DNA from: Bradyrhizobium liaoningense
Lineage (GTDB): Bacteria > Pseudomonadota > Alphaproteobacteria > Rhizobiales > Xanthobacteraceae
Assembly: GCF_018130785.1 (NCBI RefSeq)
Contig: NZ_JAFCJT010000001.1
Coordinates: 124,001-188,000, forward strand
Length of the DNA stretch: 64,000 nt
Reading direction: 5' to 3'
Translations under genes and position numbers: made by a program
Notes under the pieces: generated by a model
Database searches by the model: none
Told to the model about the DNA's origin: nothing
Seen by the model: the letters and a program-made list of their open reading frames with translations, nothing else
Shown: piece by piece, positions 17,524 through 27,500 of the stretch
Layout: every line of letters begins with the position of its first letter
Position numbering within the stretch: position 1 is the stretch's first letter

Positions 17524-19049
17524 ACATTCCGTCAAAAGCCGCGTCGATCGACGTCGAAATCCACGGCAATTTCATCGATGGGCGTGAAGTCGAAGCCGGC
17601 GCCGGCGCAATGCTTGACGTCCGCAATCCCGCGACCGGCGACGTGATCGCCCGCATCCCCAATTCGACCGCCGAGGACATCGACCGCGCCATGAAAAGTG
17701 CGCGCGCCGCATTCGAAGGCAAGGCCTGGGGCGGCATGGACACGCGCGCGCGTGCTCGGCTGGTGAATAAGCTCGCCGATGCGTTCGAGGCCAATCTCGA
17801 CAGCCTGTACCGGCTGGAGACCCTCAACAACGGCCGCCCGGTCAACGAGACCCGCGCCCAGCTCTCCCGCCTGCCCGATTTCTTCCGCTACTTCGCCGGC
17901 GTCGCGCTGTCGCGCCGCGACTCCGTGATCCCCGTCGAAGGCGCGTACCTGAACTACACGCTCCGCACCCCGATCGGCATCGTCGCCAATTGCACGCCGT
18001 TCAACCATCCGCTGATGATCCTGTGCAAGTCGCTCGCCGTGGTGCTGGCGACCGGCTGCGTCACCGTGGTCAAGCCGTCGGAATACACGCCGCTGACCAC
18101 ATTGAAGCTCGCGCAGATCTTCACCGAAGCGGGCCTTCCGCCCGGCGTCTTCAACATTGTGCTCGGCCTCGGCCAGAGCGCCGGCAAGATGCTCGCCGAG
18201 CATGGCGACATCAACAAGCTGGTCCTGACCGGCGGTACCGAGGCCGGCCGCATCGCCGGCAGCGCAGCCGCAAAGGTGTTTGCGCATCAGACCATGGAGC
18301 TCGGCGGCAAGACGCCGGTGATGGTGTTCGACGATTTCGACGTCGACCGTGCAGTGAACTACGCCGCGTTCGGCGCCTTCATCGGCGCTGGCCAGACCTG
18401 CGTCTGCGCCTCGCGCCACATCGTCCAGGCCTCGATCTACGACGAATTCGTCGAGAAGCTGCAGGCCAAGACCCGCACGATCCGCGTCGGCGATCCCTTC
18501 GATCCTGGCACCCAGATGGGTCCCGTGATCTCAGCCAAGCAGCGCGACCGCGTTCTCACCTATGCGGGCTATGGTCACGCAGACGGTGCGCGTCTCGTCA
18601 CCGGCGGTGTTGCCGCGAAGGTGCCGGGCCACGAGAACGGCTATTTCGTCGAGCCGACCGTTTTCGCCGACGTCAAATCCGACATGCGTATCTTCCAGGA
18701 GGAGGTGTTTGGTCCCTTCACCTCGGTGACGCCGTTCAAGGACGAGGCGGATGCGCTCCGGCTCGCCAACGACTCGCCGTTCGGCCTCGCCGCAGCCATC
18801 CGTACCCGCGACGTCGCCCGCGCGCACCGTGTTGCCGCCTCGGTCAAGGCCGGCATCGTCTGGATCAACGATCACCACCGGCTTGATCCGGCATCGCCCT
18901 GGGGCGGCGTCGACGACTCCGGCATCGGCCGCGAATGCGGCACCGAAAGCTTCAACGACCACTTCAACACCAAGAGCGTGATGGTCGCGACCCACGAGCA
19001 GCCGTTCGACTGGTATCGCGACACGGCCAACCAAAAGCGACTGAACTAA
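17520..19049 (+). CDS. aldehyde dehydrogenase (NAD(P)-dependent)
   Basis: A 509-residue aldehyde dehydrogenase superfamily enzyme. NAD-binding TPFNHPLM and VVKPSEYTPLT, GGTEAG turn, general base Glu260 in MELGGK and catalytic Cys294 in GQTCVCAS are all present. The carboxyl region PWGGVDDSGIGRECG is standard. It oxidises an aldehyde to its acid; the substrate is unknown but may be delivered by the MFS importer (19125) or produced from an amide by the amidase (20819). Coupled to gntR by a four-base overlap. Confidence 0.92.
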   Translation: MNIPSKAASIDVEIHGNFIDGREVEAGAGAMLDVRNPATGDVIARIPNSTAEDIDRAMKSARAAFEGKAWGGMDTRARARLVNKLADAFEANLDSLYRLETLNNGRPVNETRAQLSRLPDFFRYFAGVALSRRDSVIPVEGAYLNYTLRTPIGIVANCTPFNHPLMILCKSLAVVLATGCVTVVKPSEYTPLTTLKLAQIFTEAGLPPGVFNIVLGLGQSAGKMLAEHGDINKLVLTGGTEAGRIAGSAAAKVFAHQTMELGGKTPVMVFDDFDVDRAVNYAAFGAFIGAGQTCVCASRHIVQASIYDEFVEKLQAKTRTIRVGDPFDPGTQMGPVISAKQRDRVLTYAGYGHADGARLVTGGVAAKVPGHENGYFVEPTVFADVKSDMRIFQEEVFGPFTSVTPFKDEADALRLANDSPFGLAAAIRTRDVARAHRVAASVKAGIVWINDHHRLDPASPWGGVDDSGIGRECGTESFNDHFNTKSVMVATHEQPFDWYRDTANQKRLN

Positions 19050-19124
19050 CAAAAGCGACAAGCGGCCGACCGCCCGGAGAAGGCGGGCCGCATCAACCAG
19101 AATAACAGTCAAGGGAGAGCGTAT

Positions 19125-20492
19125 ATGTCGTCATCGGTGAACGCGGGCAGCCGTCTGGATCGGCTGCCGATCGGGCCATTCCACCGCCGCATCATGCTGC
19201 TGATCGGCATCGGAATGTTTTTCGACGGTTTCGACATCTATATCGCCGGGACCGTGCTCAGCGTGACGCTGAAGACCGGCTTTTCAACCCTCGCCCAGAA
19301 CGCGGTTTTCATCTCCGCGACCTTCGTCGGCATGATGCTGGGATCGTTCGGTACCGGCTTTCTCGGTGACCGCTACGGACGCCGCTTCACCTATCAATTC
19401 AATTTGCTGCTTTTCGGCGTTGCGTCCCTTGCGGCAGCATTCTCGCCGAACATGGCCTTCCTGATCGCCTGCCGCTTCGTCATGGGTGTCGGGCTCGGGG
19501 CGGAGAACGTCGTCGGCTATTCGACGATGACGGAATTCGTGCCCGCGCGCACCCGCGGCAAATGGCTCGGCTTCACCACGGTGTGCGTCGTGACGGGTTT
19601 GCCCGTGGCGCTATTGGTCGCCTCCGTGCTGGTACCGCAATTCGGCTGGCGCTCCATGTTCGTGCTCGGCGGCGTCGGCGCGCTCGTGGTGTGGTACATG
19701 CGCAAGTCGCTGCCGGAATCCCCGCGCTGGCTGGAAGCGGTGGGGCGCACCGCGGAAGCGGAAGCACTGATGCAGGCGATCGAGAAGGAGGCGGCGCAAG
19801 GTCAGCCCCTGCCTGCCCCCGCGCCCGTCACGTCAGCCCCGGTCGCTGCCGATCTCGGCACGCTGTTCACCGCGCCTTTGCTGTCGCGGATGATCGTGGG
19901 CGCCGTCTGCCTCATCACGATCAACACCCTGCTCTACGGCTTCGTGACCTGGCTGCCCGTGTTCTTCGTCAAGCAGGGCCTCTCGATCGCGACCTCGTTC
20001 GGCTATTCGCTGCTGATGGCGCTCGGCGCTCCGATCGGCTCGGCCATCGGTGCGTTGACCGCCGACCGCTGGGGCCGGAAGCCGACCATCATCGGCGCGT
20101 CCCTGATCACGGTGGCGCTGGGAATCCTCTACCCCATGATCTCCGACCCGATCCTGCTGCCAGCGGTGGGCTTCGCGCTGACGGTGCCGATCTACGTGCT
20201 GGTCGCCTTGCTGTTCGGCATCTACATCCCCGAGCTGTTTCCGACCGAGGTACGCCTGCGTGCGTCCGGCATCGTCAACACGCTGGGACGCGGCGCCACG
20301 ATCGTCACACCGTTCCTCGTCGTCTCGCTGTTCGAGTCGCGCGGCGTGGCGGGCGTCATGGCGCTGATGATTGGCTTGCTCGTAGTGCAGATCATCACGG
20401 TCTGGGCGCTGGGCATCGAGCCGCGACATCGCAGCCTCGAGGAGCTCAAGGCGGAGGAATCTGCTTCGCCGGTGCTGAAAGAAGCTTCCTGA
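19125..20492 (+). CDS. MFS transporter (AAHS-like / sugar porter type)
   Basis: A 455-residue protein with 12 predicted helices and a central cytoplasmic loop (~215-250). GMFFDGFDIYIAGTVL in helix 1 and GDRYGRR between helices 2 and 3 are typical of aromatic-acid/H+ symporters; ESPRWLEAVGR follows helix 6, and PTEVRLRASG lies before helix 11. It lies 75 bases after the aldehyde dehydrogenase and is most likely the importer for the operon's substrate. A repeat element follows its stop. Confidence 0.88.
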   Translation: MSSSVNAGSRLDRLPIGPFHRRIMLLIGIGMFFDGFDIYIAGTVLSVTLKTGFSTLAQNAVFISATFVGMMLGSFGTGFLGDRYGRRFTYQFNLLLFGVASLAAAFSPNMAFLIACRFVMGVGLGAENVVGYSTMTEFVPARTRGKWLGFTTVCVVTGLPVALLVASVLVPQFGWRSMFVLGGVGALVVWYMRKSLPESPRWLEAVGRTAEAEALMQAIEKEAAQGQPLPAPAPVTSAPVAADLGTLFTAPLLSRMIVGAVCLITINTLLYGFVTWLPVFFVKQGLSIATSFGYSLLMALGAPIGSAIGALTADRWGRKPTIIGASLITVALGILYPMISDPILLPAVGFALTVPIYVLVALLFGIYIPELFPTEVRLRASGIVNTLGRGATIVTPFLVVSLFESRGVAGVMALMIGLLVVQIITVWALGIEPRHRSLEELKAEESASPVLKEAS

Positions 20493-20549
20493 GTTTTCCT
20501 CCTGGTTGAACTACAGACGCTCTGACACCGATGTCAGAGCCACGAGGGT

Positions 20550-20674
20550 CGTCATGCCCGGGCTTGTCCCGCCTGCGCGGCCGAAGCCGCTTCGGCGAGG
20601 CGAAGGCCCGGGCATCCACGGTCTCCGTGCTGCGTGGCAAGGCGTGGATGGCCGGGACGAGCCCGGCCATGACG
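20550..20674. repeat. palindromic intergenic repeat, about 125 bases
   Basis: Outer arms at 20550-20570 (CGTCATGCCCGGGCTTGTCCC) and 20654-20674 pair at 19 of 21 positions. Inner arms CCCGGGCATCCACG (20607-20620) and CGTGGATGGCCGGG (20643-20656) pair at 13 of 14. This GTCATGCCCGGG...GCATCCACG arrangement is a familiar interspersed element in Bradyrhizobium-like genomes. It separates the MFS gene from the amidase and can form a long hairpin in the transcript. It should not be translated, although an open frame runs through it. Confidence 0.8.
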
Positions 20675-20818
20675 CTATGGAGGCGTCGGCATCCCCAGAG
20701 CCGCCCCGACCGGCGGGCAGATCTGGTTCCCGTTGCGCCGCCTCCTCATCCCGCTTCCAAAATTGCATGTTCGGCGCCCGGATCGGTTTGCCGGGAGGGT
20801 GATACAACGGAGCTCGTG

Positions 20819-22303
20819 ATGACCGCAGACGCCGCTGACCTGGACTACGGCTCGATCAGCGCACTGCTGAGCGCCCTCCACGCGCGCAAGCTTTCTGCGT
20901 CGGAATTGCTCGCGCATACGATCGCGCGCATCGAGGCCCTGGACGGGCCGATCAACGCAATCATCGTTCCCGATTTCGATCGTGCGAGAGAGGCTGCACG
21001 CGCCGCCGATGCCGCGCTTGGCCGCGGCGAGCGGCTGCCGTTGCTCGGCATTCCCGTGACCTTGAAAGAACCGTTCAACGTCGCCGGCCTCCCGACGACA
21101 TGGGGCTTTCCGCACTTCAAAGACTTCCAGCCCGCGGAAGATGCCCTTGTCGTCTCGCGGTTGAAGGCGGCCGGCGCCGTCATCATCGGCAAGACCAATA
21201 TCCCGATCGGTCTCAGGGATTTCCAGAGCTACAACGATATCCACGGGACGACGAACAACCCGTGGGACCTCGGCCGTTCCCCCGGCGGCTCCTCGGGCGG
21301 ATCGGGCGCGGCGCTGGCGGCGGGTTTCGGTCCGCTCTCGATCGGCTCGGACATCGGCGGCTCGATCCGGGTGCCCGCGCATTTCTGCGGTGTGTTCGGA
21401 CACAAGCCGAGCCTCGGCCTGGTCCCGCTGCGCGGCTACAGCCTGCCGCCGGCTCCGCCTGTCCCGGGCCAGGGTGATCTGGCTGTCATTGGCCCGATGA
21501 CGCGCTACGCCTCGGACCTGGCATTGTCGCTCGACGTAATTGCCGGCCCGGACGAGACGCGCGATGGAATCGGCTATCGCCTTGCGCTGCCTGCCCCGCG
21601 CCATGACCAGCTCGGGGACTTCAGGATCCTCGTGATCGATACCCATCCGCTGATGCCGACGGGAGACGCGGTGCGTTCGGCCATTGGACGATTGGCGGAA
21701 CGGCTCGAACGATCCGGCGCAAAAGTTGCGCGCGCGAGCGCATCGCTGCCCGATCTCGCCGACTCCGCGCGGCTCTACATGAAGTTGTTGAACGCCGCGA
21801 GGAGTCCGCGCCTGACACCGGCCGCACTCGCGGAAGCGCAAGGACTTGCCGCCGCACTCGCCCACGACGACCGCAGCCTGCAGGCCGAGCGTGCCCGCGG
21901 CTGGGGCATGATCCATCGCGAGTGGCTCGCGATGGACGCGGCCCGCCTGCAGTTGCAACAGAAGTGGCACCAGTTCTTCCGCGACTTCGACGCGGTGATC
22001 TATCCGGCCGCTGCCGTGCCGGCGTTTTCACAGGACCAGTCCGAGCCGTTCGACGCGCGGCAATTGGACATCGACGGAAAGCTCTACAACTACTCCGACG
22101 CGTGCTTCATCTGGGCCGACCCCGCTTCGACCTGCGGACTCCCTGCGACCGCCGTTCCGATCGAGCGCACGCCGTCGGGCCTGCCGGTCGGCGTCCAGAT
22201 CATCGGGCCTTATCTCGAGGATCGGACGACGATTGCGCTGGCGGGGTTGATCGAACGCGAGTATGGCGGCTTCGTCCCGCCGCCGGGGCTGCCTGCAATG
22301 TAA
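20819..22303 (+). CDS. amidase (amidase signature family)
   Basis: A 494-residue amidase-signature hydrolase. The Ser-cisSer-Lys triad is complete: Lys83 in VTLKEPFN, Ser158 in PGGSSGG and Ser182 in SDIGGSIR; the 75 and 24 residue spacings match the family. The start is ATG 20819, six bases after CGGAG; a longer open frame to 20531 runs through the palindromic repeat and is rejected. The enzyme splits an amide into acid and ammonia. It may belong to the preceding gntR-aldehyde dehydrogenase-MFS series, but the repeat between them could make it a separate unit. Confidence 0.9.
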   Translation: MTADAADLDYGSISALLSALHARKLSASELLAHTIARIEALDGPINAIIVPDFDRAREAARAADAALGRGERLPLLGIPVTLKEPFNVAGLPTTWGFPHFKDFQPAEDALVVSRLKAAGAVIIGKTNIPIGLRDFQSYNDIHGTTNNPWDLGRSPGGSSGGSGAALAAGFGPLSIGSDIGGSIRVPAHFCGVFGHKPSLGLVPLRGYSLPPAPPVPGQGDLAVIGPMTRYASDLALSLDVIAGPDETRDGIGYRLALPAPRHDQLGDFRILVIDTHPLMPTGDAVRSAIGRLAERLERSGAKVARASASLPDLADSARLYMKLLNAARSPRLTPAALAEAQGLAAALAHDDRSLQAERARGWGMIHREWLAMDAARLQLQQKWHQFFRDFDAVIYPAAAVPAFSQDQSEPFDARQLDIDGKLYNYSDACFIWADPASTCGLPATAVPIERTPSGLPVGVQIIGPYLEDRTTIALAGLIEREYGGFVPPPGLPAM

Positions 22304-22333
22304 TCGGTGAGATATCGGAGACCGACAACACTA

Positions 22334-22939
22334 TTACGTTCTGTCGGCTGACTGCGCTTCCACCGCCTGCACGGCCACGATCGCCACCTGCCGCAACGCC
22401 TCGCGATCCGAGCCTGAGGACGCCATCACGCCCATACCGACGGATACCGCCGAGACATAGCGCGCGAGCGCGGCGGGATCGGAGCTCGGCTTGAGGTCGC
22501 CTTCGGCCTTGGCGCGAACAAAACGCTCGCGGAGCTGTTCTTCGTTCTCGGCGCGGCGGGCGGCGAGCTCGAAGGGGACGTTCTCGGAGCCGGTGCCGCA
22601 GGCGATGCCGCCCTGCACGAGCAGGCATCCGGGCGGATTGGCGGGATCGGTCTGCTTGTCGGCGATGCCCATCAGCATCCGCTCGGCAACGTCGCGGGCG
22701 GTGGGTGCGGCGACCACCTCATCCATCCAGACGCCGCGGAGTTTGGTGTAGCGGTCGAGCGCGGCCTTCAGCAGGCCTTCCTTGTTGCCGAAGCAGGCGT
22801 AGAGGCTCGGGGGATTGATGCCCATGGCCTCGGTGAGCTGGGCGATGGTGGCGCCCTCATATCCATGGCGCCAAAACACTTCCATCGCCTGGTCCAACGC
22901 CGTTTCGGCGTCGAATTCGCGGGGGCGTCCCATGCCCAT
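22334..22939 (-). CDS. TetR family transcriptional regulator
   Basis: A 201-residue regulator. The N-terminal helix-turn-helix is at ~20-60 (ALDQAMEVFWRHGYEGATIAQLTEAMGI then PSLYACFGNKEGL); the C-terminal ligand domain is TetR_C type with GCLLVQGG, typical of AcrR/YxaF-like repressors. It is divergent from the RND efflux operon across 200 bases containing a perfect palindrome at 23108-23123. Probably represses the pump until an effector compound binds. The ATG at 22939 could also be the one six bases later (MGRPREF). Confidence 0.9.
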   Translation of the reverse strand: MGMGRPREFDAETALDQAMEVFWRHGYEGATIAQLTEAMGINPPSLYACFGNKEGLLKAALDRYTKLRGVWMDEVVAAPTARDVAERMLMGIADKQTDPANPPGCLLVQGGIACGTGSENVPFELAARRAENEEQLRERFVRAKAEGDLKPSSDPAALARYVSAVSVGMGVMASSGSDREALRQVAIVAVQAVEAQSADRT

Positions 22940-23107
22940 GTGCCTGTCTCCTCGGAATTCACGTTCTGCCTGAGGCTTAACGTCAAATCCTATCTATTTG
23001 TTCTACCTTTATATTTCTGCGCTCTTCCAATTCTTGCGGTATGCCGCTACAATTTTCTTAGTGAATGGTACATAAGTATCTTGCACTGCGACATCCAGCT
23101 CCACATC

Positions 23108-23123
23108 TGTAGTGAACACTACA
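23108..23123. promoter_or_regulatory. candidate TetR operator, perfect palindrome
   Basis: TGTAGTGAACACTACA is two perfect 7-base arms around an AA spacer, 16 bases before the ATG of the RND membrane-fusion gene. TTGCAC at 23081 could be the -35 box, putting the palindrome at or just after the -10 region. Its position is ideal for repression of the pump by the divergent TetR protein. Confidence 0.65.
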
Positions 23124-23139
23124 TATCTGGAGCGCGCAA

Positions 23140-24384
23140 ATGCATCCCTCGCAAAACTCCCCCCGCACCGGCCGTTTCCGCCGCCTTCTCGGCGGCGTCG
23201 CCATCGTGGGCGCCCTCGCCGTGGCCGGCTCGATCGCGACCGGCCACTACTTCCATGCAGCCCAGGCCACGGCAACGACCGCCGCTGCCGAGCAGGCCGT
23301 CTCCGTCACCGTCGCGATGATCGAGCCGAAGCAGACCGTGTTGTGGGACGATTTCTCCGGCCGGCTCGAGGCCATCAACCGCGTCGAGCTTCGCCCGCGC
23401 GTGGCCGGTGCAATCCTTGCGACCAACTTCACCGAAGGCGCGCTGGTGAAAGCCGGCGACGTGCTATTCAAGATCGATCCGGCGCCTTACGCAGCCGAGG
23501 TCGACAAGGCCAACGCCCAGCTCGAGGCGGCCAAGGCGCGCGTCGTGTTCACCCAAAGCGAGCTTGAGCGCGGCGCGCAGCTGGTTGGCAATGCCGTCGT
23601 CACGCGGCGCGATTACGACCAGCGCGATAACGCCAATCGTGAAGCGATCGCCAATGTAAAGGCGGCCGAAGCGACGCTCCAGACAGCAAAGCTCAATCTC
23701 GACTACACCGAAGTGCGCGCGCCGGTGGATGGCCGCGTCGGCAAGTTCGAGATCACCGTCGGCAACCTCGTCGCCGCCGGCACCGCCTCCCCGGTCCTGA
23801 CTTCGCTGGTCTCGGTCAACCCGATCTACGCCTCGTTCGATGCGGATGAAGAGGTCGTGCTGCGCGCGCTGAACTCGATCGCCGATGCCTCCGGCAAGCG
23901 CGGCAAGCTCGACCAGATCCCGGTGGAAATGACGACATCCGGTGGTCTCTCGGCGAAGGGCCACATCCAGCTCATCGACAACCAGGTCAACGGCCAGAGC
24001 GGCACCATCCGCGTCCGCGCGGTGTTCCAGAACGAGGATGGGCGTCTCATCCCCGGCCAGTTCGCCCGCGTCCGCATGGGCCAGCCGAAGCAGCAGACGC
24101 TGGTGATGATCGACGAGCGCGCGATCGGCACCGACCAGGACAAGAAGTTCGTGATGGCGGTCGGCGACGACAGCCGCGCGGTCTACCGGCCGATCACGCT
24201 GGGCGGCGCCGTCGACGGCCTGCGTATCGTTACCGCGGGGCTGAAGCCCGGTGACCGCATCATCGTCAACGGTCTCCAGCGCGTGCGTCCCGGCGCCCTC
24301 CTCAAGACGGAGGTCGCCGCGATGGGCGCGCGCGGGCCGCAGCAAGCTTCCAACCACAGCAACCAGGACGTGGTGCAACGCTAA
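23140..24384 (+). CDS. RND efflux pump periplasmic adaptor (membrane fusion protein)
   Basis: A 414-residue adaptor of the AcrA/MexE class. An N-terminal membrane anchor or signal is at ~17-40. The barrel-sandwich hybrid is split as VELRPRVAGAILATNFTEGALVKAGDVLFKIDP (first half) and YTEVRAPVDGRVGKFEITVGNLV (second half), with a coiled-coil hairpin at ~115-170 between them. Beta-barrel and membrane-proximal domains follow. There is no lipobox Cys, so it is anchored by the helix. It links the inner-membrane pump to an outer-membrane channel; no OprM/TolC gene lies nearby. First gene of the efflux operon. Confidence 0.93.
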   Translation: MHPSQNSPRTGRFRRLLGGVAIVGALAVAGSIATGHYFHAAQATATTAAAEQAVSVTVAMIEPKQTVLWDDFSGRLEAINRVELRPRVAGAILATNFTEGALVKAGDVLFKIDPAPYAAEVDKANAQLEAAKARVVFTQSELERGAQLVGNAVVTRRDYDQRDNANREAIANVKAAEATLQTAKLNLDYTEVRAPVDGRVGKFEITVGNLVAAGTASPVLTSLVSVNPIYASFDADEEVVLRALNSIADASGKRGKLDQIPVEMTTSGGLSAKGHIQLIDNQVNGQSGTIRVRAVFQNEDGRLIPGQFARVRMGQPKQQTLVMIDERAIGTDQDKKFVMAVGDDSRAVYRPITLGGAVDGLRIVTAGLKPGDRIIVNGLQRVRPGALLKTEVAAMGARGPQQASNHSNQDVVQR

Positions 24385-24392
24385 TTACCTCG

Positions 24393-24480
24393 TTCCGGGC
24401 CGCGCGCCCGGAATGACGAAATCATAACGATCAAGACATCGCATCCCGATTCCGGGCTCGCGGGCGCTGCCCGCGTCCCG
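24393..24480. repeat. two GC-rich hairpins between efflux genes
   Basis: TTCCGGGC (24393-24400) pairs with GCCCGGAA (24406-24413), and CGCGGGC (24459-24465) pairs with GCCCGCG (24469-24475) inside outer CGGG/CCCG arms (24453-24480). Both lie in the 134-base spacer of the adaptor-pump operon. The ATTCCGGG/CCCGGAATGACG wording is that of a common interspersed element. Stable hairpins inside an operon may trim or protect the mRNA and change the ratio of the two proteins. Confidence 0.6.
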
Positions 24481-24518
24481 GCTAACGGGAGAGCTGTCTC
24501 TCTTGCAGGGGCAAAGCC

Positions 24519-27500
24519 ATGAATCTCTCAAAGTTCTTCATCGACCGTCCGATCTTCGCCGGCGTGCTGTCCGTCCTGATCTTCCTCGCGGGCCTCATCT
24601 CGCTGTTCGCAATGCCGATCTCGGAATATCCCGACGTGGTGCCGCCCTCCGTCGTGGTGCGCGCGACCTATCCCGGCGCCAATCCCAAGGTGATCGCCGA
24701 GACGGTGGCGACCCCGATCGAGGAACAGATCAACGGCGTCGAGAACATGCTGTACATGTCGAGCCAGGCGACCACCGACGGCGCGATGACGCTGACGGTG
24801 ACGTTCCGGCTCGGCACCGACCCCGACAAGGCGACGCAGCTCGTGCAGAACCGCGTGCAGCAGGCCGAGCCGCGCTTGCCCGCCGTGGTGCGCCAGCTCG
24901 GCATCATCACCAAGAAATCGTCCCCCGACCTCACCATGGTCGTGCATCTGCTGTCGCCGAATAACCGCTACGACATGACGTATCTGCGCAACTATGCCGT
25001 GCTCAACGTCAAGGACCGGCTGGCGCGCATTGACGGCGTCGGCGATGTCCAGCTCTACGGCGCCGGCGATTATTCGATGCGCGTCTGGGTCGATCCGCAA
25101 AAGGCCGCCGAGCACGGCCTGACCGCCAGCGACATCGTCAAGTCGATCCAGGCGCAGAACGTCGAAGCCGCCGCCGGCGTCGTCGGCTCCTCGCCGAACG
25201 TCAAGGGCATCGACCTGCAACTCTCCGTCAATGCGGAAGGCCGGCTCGCGAACGAAGAACAATTCGGCGACATCGTGGTCAAGACCGGCACGCGCGGCGA
25301 AGTCGTTCGCCTGCGCGACGTCGCGCGGATCGAGCTGGGCGCGTCCGAATACGGCCTGCGCTCGCTGCTCGACAACAAGCAGGCGGTGGCGATCCCGATC
25401 TTCCAGGCGCCGGGCTCCAACGCGCTGGAGATCTCCGACCACGTCCGCGCCACCATGGCCGAGATCAAGAAGAACATGCCGGAGGGCGTGTCCTACCAGA
25501 TCGTGTACGACCCCACCCAGTTCGTGCGCTCCTCGATCGAGGCTGTCATCCATACGCTGCTGGAGGCGATCGCGCTGGTGGTGCTGGTCGTGATCCTGTT
25601 CCTCCAGACCTGGCGCGCCTCGATCATTCCGCTGCTGGCGGTCCCGGTGTCGATCGTCGGCACCTTCGCGGTGATGCACGTGTTCGGCTTCTCCATCAAC
25701 GCGCTCAGCCTGTTCGGCCTCGTGCTTGCGATCGGCATCGTCGTCGACGACGCCATCGTCGTGGTCGAGAACGTCGAACGCAACATCGAGGGCGGGCTGT
25801 CGCCGCGCGACGCCACCTATCAGGCGATGCGCGAAGTCTCCGGCCCGATCATCGCGATCGCGATGGTGCTGATCGCGGTGTTCGTGCCGCTGGCCTTCAT
25901 CTCCGGCCTCACCGGGCAGTTCTACAAGCAGTTCGCGCTGACGATCGCGATCTCGACGGTGATCTCCGCCGTCAACTCGCTGACGCTATCGCCGGCGCTG
26001 TCGGCACTGCTGCTCAAGGGCCATAACGAGCCGAAGGACCGGCTGACGATCATCATGGAAAAGAGCCTTGGCTGGTTCTTCCGGGGCTTCAACAAGGCGT
26101 TCACGCGCTCGTCGGAGAACTACAGCGGCGCCGTCACCAAGGTGATATCAGGCAAGGCCGCCGTGATGGGTCTCTATGTGGTCCTGGTCGGCCTCACCGC
26201 CTTCCTGTTCCAGCAGGTGCCGAGCGGCTTCGTGCCGGGCCAGGACAAGCAATATCTGGTCGGCTTCTCCCGCCTGCCGGACGGCGCCACGCTCGACCGC
26301 ACCGAAGAGGTGATCCGCAAGATGAGCGACGTCGCGCTGACCCAGCCCGGCGTCGAAAGCTCCGTGGCGTTCCCGGGCCTGTCGATCTCCGGCTTCACCA
26401 ACTCGTCCAACGCCGGCATCGTGTTCTCGACGCTGAAACCGTTTGACGAGCGCAAGGGGCCGGCGCTGAGCGGAAACGCCATCGCGGCCGATCTCAACAA
26501 GAAATACTCCGGGATCCAGGAAGCCTTCATCGCCATGTTCCCCCCGCCGCCGGTCAACGGCCTCGGCACCATCGGCGGCTTCAAGCTGCAGATCGAGGAC
26601 CGCGCCGGTCTCGGCTATGAGGCGCTGAACGAGGCGACCAAAGCGTTCATGGCGGCGATGCAGAAGGCGCCGGAGATCGCCGGCGTGTTCTCGAGCTTCC
26701 AGGTCAACGTGCCCCAGCTGTTCGCCGACATCGACCGCACCAAGGCGCTCCAGCTAGGGGTGCCCGTGACGGAGGTGTTCAACACGCTCCAGATCTACCT
26801 CGGCTCCTACTACGTCAACGACTTCAACAAGTTTGGTCGCACCTATTCCGTCTATGTCCAGGCCGACGCGCCGTTCCGCGCACGCGCCGACGACATCAGG
26901 CAGCTGAAGGTGCGCTCGTCGTCCGGCGACATGGTGCCGCTGTCGGCGCTGCTCACGATCCGCCAGAGCGCAGGTCCCGAGCGTGCGATCCGCTACAACG
27001 GCTTTTTGTCGTCCGACATCAACGCGGCCGCAGCGCCAGGTTTCTCTTCCGGCCAGGCGCAGGAGGCCGCGACGCGGATCGCGGCGGAGACATTGCCGCC
27101 CGGCTTTGCCTTCGAATGGACCGACCTGACCTATCAGGAGTTCATCGCCGGCAATTCCGGCCTCTGGGTGTTCCCGCTGGCAATCCTGCTGGTGTTCCTG
27201 GTGCTGGCTGCGCTCTATGAGAGCCTGACCCTGCCGCTCTCGATCATCATGATCGTGCCGATGGGACTGCTCGCGGCGATGTTCGGCGTCTGGATCTCGA
27301 AGGGCGACAACAACGTCTTCACCCAGATCGGACTTATCGTTCTCGTCGGCCTCTCGGCCAAGAACGCGATCCTGATCGTCGAATTCGCGCGCGAGCTCGA
27401 ATTCGCAGGCCGCACGCCGATCCGGGCCGCGATCGAGGCGAGCCGCTTGCGGCTGCGCCCGATCCTGATGACGTCGATGGCCTTCATCATGGGGGTGCTG

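Noticed and set aside
20531..20818. N-terminal extension of the amidase
   Set aside because: It reads through the palindromic repeat and has no ribosome binding site; ATG 20819 has CGGAG at the right distance and gives the usual amidase start.
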